From Acetatifactor sp. (GTDB lineage: Bacteria > Bacillota > Clostridia > Lachnospirales > Lachnospiraceae), in NCBI GenBank assembly GCA_024699575.1, contig JAILPF010000312.1, positions 1 through 6,367 of the forward strand: a stretch of 6,367 bases of DNA, written 5' to 3'. Under the pieces are notes generated by a model, which saw only the letters and a list, made by a program, of their open reading frames with translations, ran no database searches and was not told where the DNA came from. Each line of letters begins with the position of its first letter. Positions within the stretch are counted from its first letter, which is position 1. Shown in pieces: positions 5,868-6,367 of this stretch. A program made the position numbers and the translations under genes.

Positions 5868-6347
5868 ATGAAAATTATCTTATTATTTATCATAGGAATC
5901 TGTTATGGAATGCTGGCGGCAGCAGGCGTATTCACCGTATTCGTTGCGGTGGGCCTGGTGCCGCGTTTTGCCGGAAGGACTCATACAGCGGATAAAATAA
6001 TTTTATACGAAGAGATGGTGATATTTGGAACTCTTATGGGGAGCGTACTAAGCATTTTCCCGGAATACTTACAGGTGTCGAAGTTTATCAGATTAAGATT
6101 TTCCGGAACAGTGATTTGGACAGATATAACAGGCATTTTTTTGCAGATTCTTTTTGGGGTATTCAGTGGAATGTTTATTGGCTGTCTTGCTCTTGCAATT
6201 GCTGAGATGTTGGACAGCATTCCTATCTTTACCAGACGTGTTGGACTGAGACAGGGAATCGGTTTAGCTATTCTCAGCATGTCAGTGGGGAAGCTATGTG
6301 GGGCCTTGTTTTATTTTTACAGACAGCTTTATCGGGTTGTGCAATAG
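5868..6347 (+). CDS. spoVAB: Stage V sporulation protein AB
   Basis: The 159-residue integral membrane protein has about four hydrophobic segments (about 3-30, 48-66, 83-112 and 131-150). It matches SpoVAB: glycine- and alanine-rich first helix followed by VGLVPR at 28-33, a YEE motif at 47-49, and the conserved segment GMFIGCLALAIAEMLDSIPI at 101-120 followed by FTRRVG. SpoVAB belongs to the SpoVA set that moves calcium-dipicolinate into the developing spore; its own role is not well defined. The B. subtilis protein is about 141 residues as I recall, so this one is slightly longer. The ATG at 5868 has GGAGG five bases upstream. Its position after sigF and before a closely spaced membrane-cluster gene supports the name. 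spoVAA, normally just before it, is not in the window. Confidence 0.88.
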   Translation: MKIILLFIIGICYGMLAAAGVFTVFVAVGLVPRFAGRTHTADKIILYEEMVIFGTLMGSVLSIFPEYLQVSKFIRLRFSGTVIWTDITGIFLQILFGVFSGMFIGCLALAIAEMLDSIPIFTRRVGLRQGIGLAILSMSVGKLCGALFYFYRQLYRVVQ

Positions 6348-6356
6348 GGGGCATGT

Positions 6357-6367
6357 ATGAATAAGGA
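6357..6367 (+). CDS. Start of the next gene, probably spoVAC (cut by window edge)
   Basis: ATG at 6357 follows GGGGG at 6347-6351 by five bases and begins M-N-K before the window ends. The ATG at 6353 reaches a stop after three codons. The nine-base gap after spoVAB suggests coupling. In known spoVA operons spoVAC follows spoVAB, which is the only reason for the suggested name; three codons cannot confirm it. Confidence 0.45.

Noticed and set aside
6076..6082. Second TGTCGAA Spo0A-box core, within spoVAB
   Set aside because: Inside coding sequence with no promoter elements around it; spoVA genes are not known direct Spo0A targets.

Overview
The window looks like chromosome from a spore-forming member of the Clostridia, most likely a Lachnospiraceae-type organism. 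The support is a complete forespore sigma-factor operon (spoIIAA-spoIIAB-sigF) followed by spoVA-type genes, moderate-to-low G+C, strong GGAGG-type ribosome binding sites and protein sequences of Clostridia character. No rRNA, tRNA, CRISPR array, insertion sequence or phage gene is visible. Every gene I can support is on the plus strand, and the DNA is almost fully coding.

Left part (1-3040): the last 17 codons of an unidentified gene overlap the TTG start of folC (folylpolyglutamate synthase/dihydrofolate synthase family). folC overlaps a 50-codon gene of unknown function. Ten bases later comes a 472-residue membrane protein with an N-terminal zinc ribbon, TPR repeats on both sides of one membrane helix, and a coiled coil. 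The tight spacing suggests one transcription unit, closed by a strong intrinsic terminator at 3006-3040.

Middle part (3068-4670): spoIIAA, spoIIAB and sigF encode the partner-switching module that turns on the first forespore-specific sigma factor. SpoIIAB binds and inhibits SigF and phosphorylates SpoIIAA; dephosphorylated SpoIIAA frees SigF. The catalytic and phospho-acceptor residues are present in all three. SpoIIAB carries an insertion of about 16 residues and SigF one of about 18 residues relative to the Bacillus subtilis proteins as I recall them.

Right part (4671-6367): a membrane-anchored GH25 lysozyme-like protein sits between sigF and a spoVA cluster. The cluster begins with spoVAB and continues with the first codons of another gene, probably spoVAC, at the window edge. 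In B. subtilis spoVA follows sigF directly and starts with spoVAA; here the GH25 gene takes that place and no spoVAA is visible. The spoVA proteins build the channel that loads dipicolinic acid into the spore.

I found no wholly new system. The points most worth a second look are the paired insertions in SpoIIAB and SigF, the GH25 gene in the sporulation locus, the terminator that leaves no room for a usual spoIIA promoter, the unannotated 50-codon gene, and the zinc-ribbon/TPR membrane protein.
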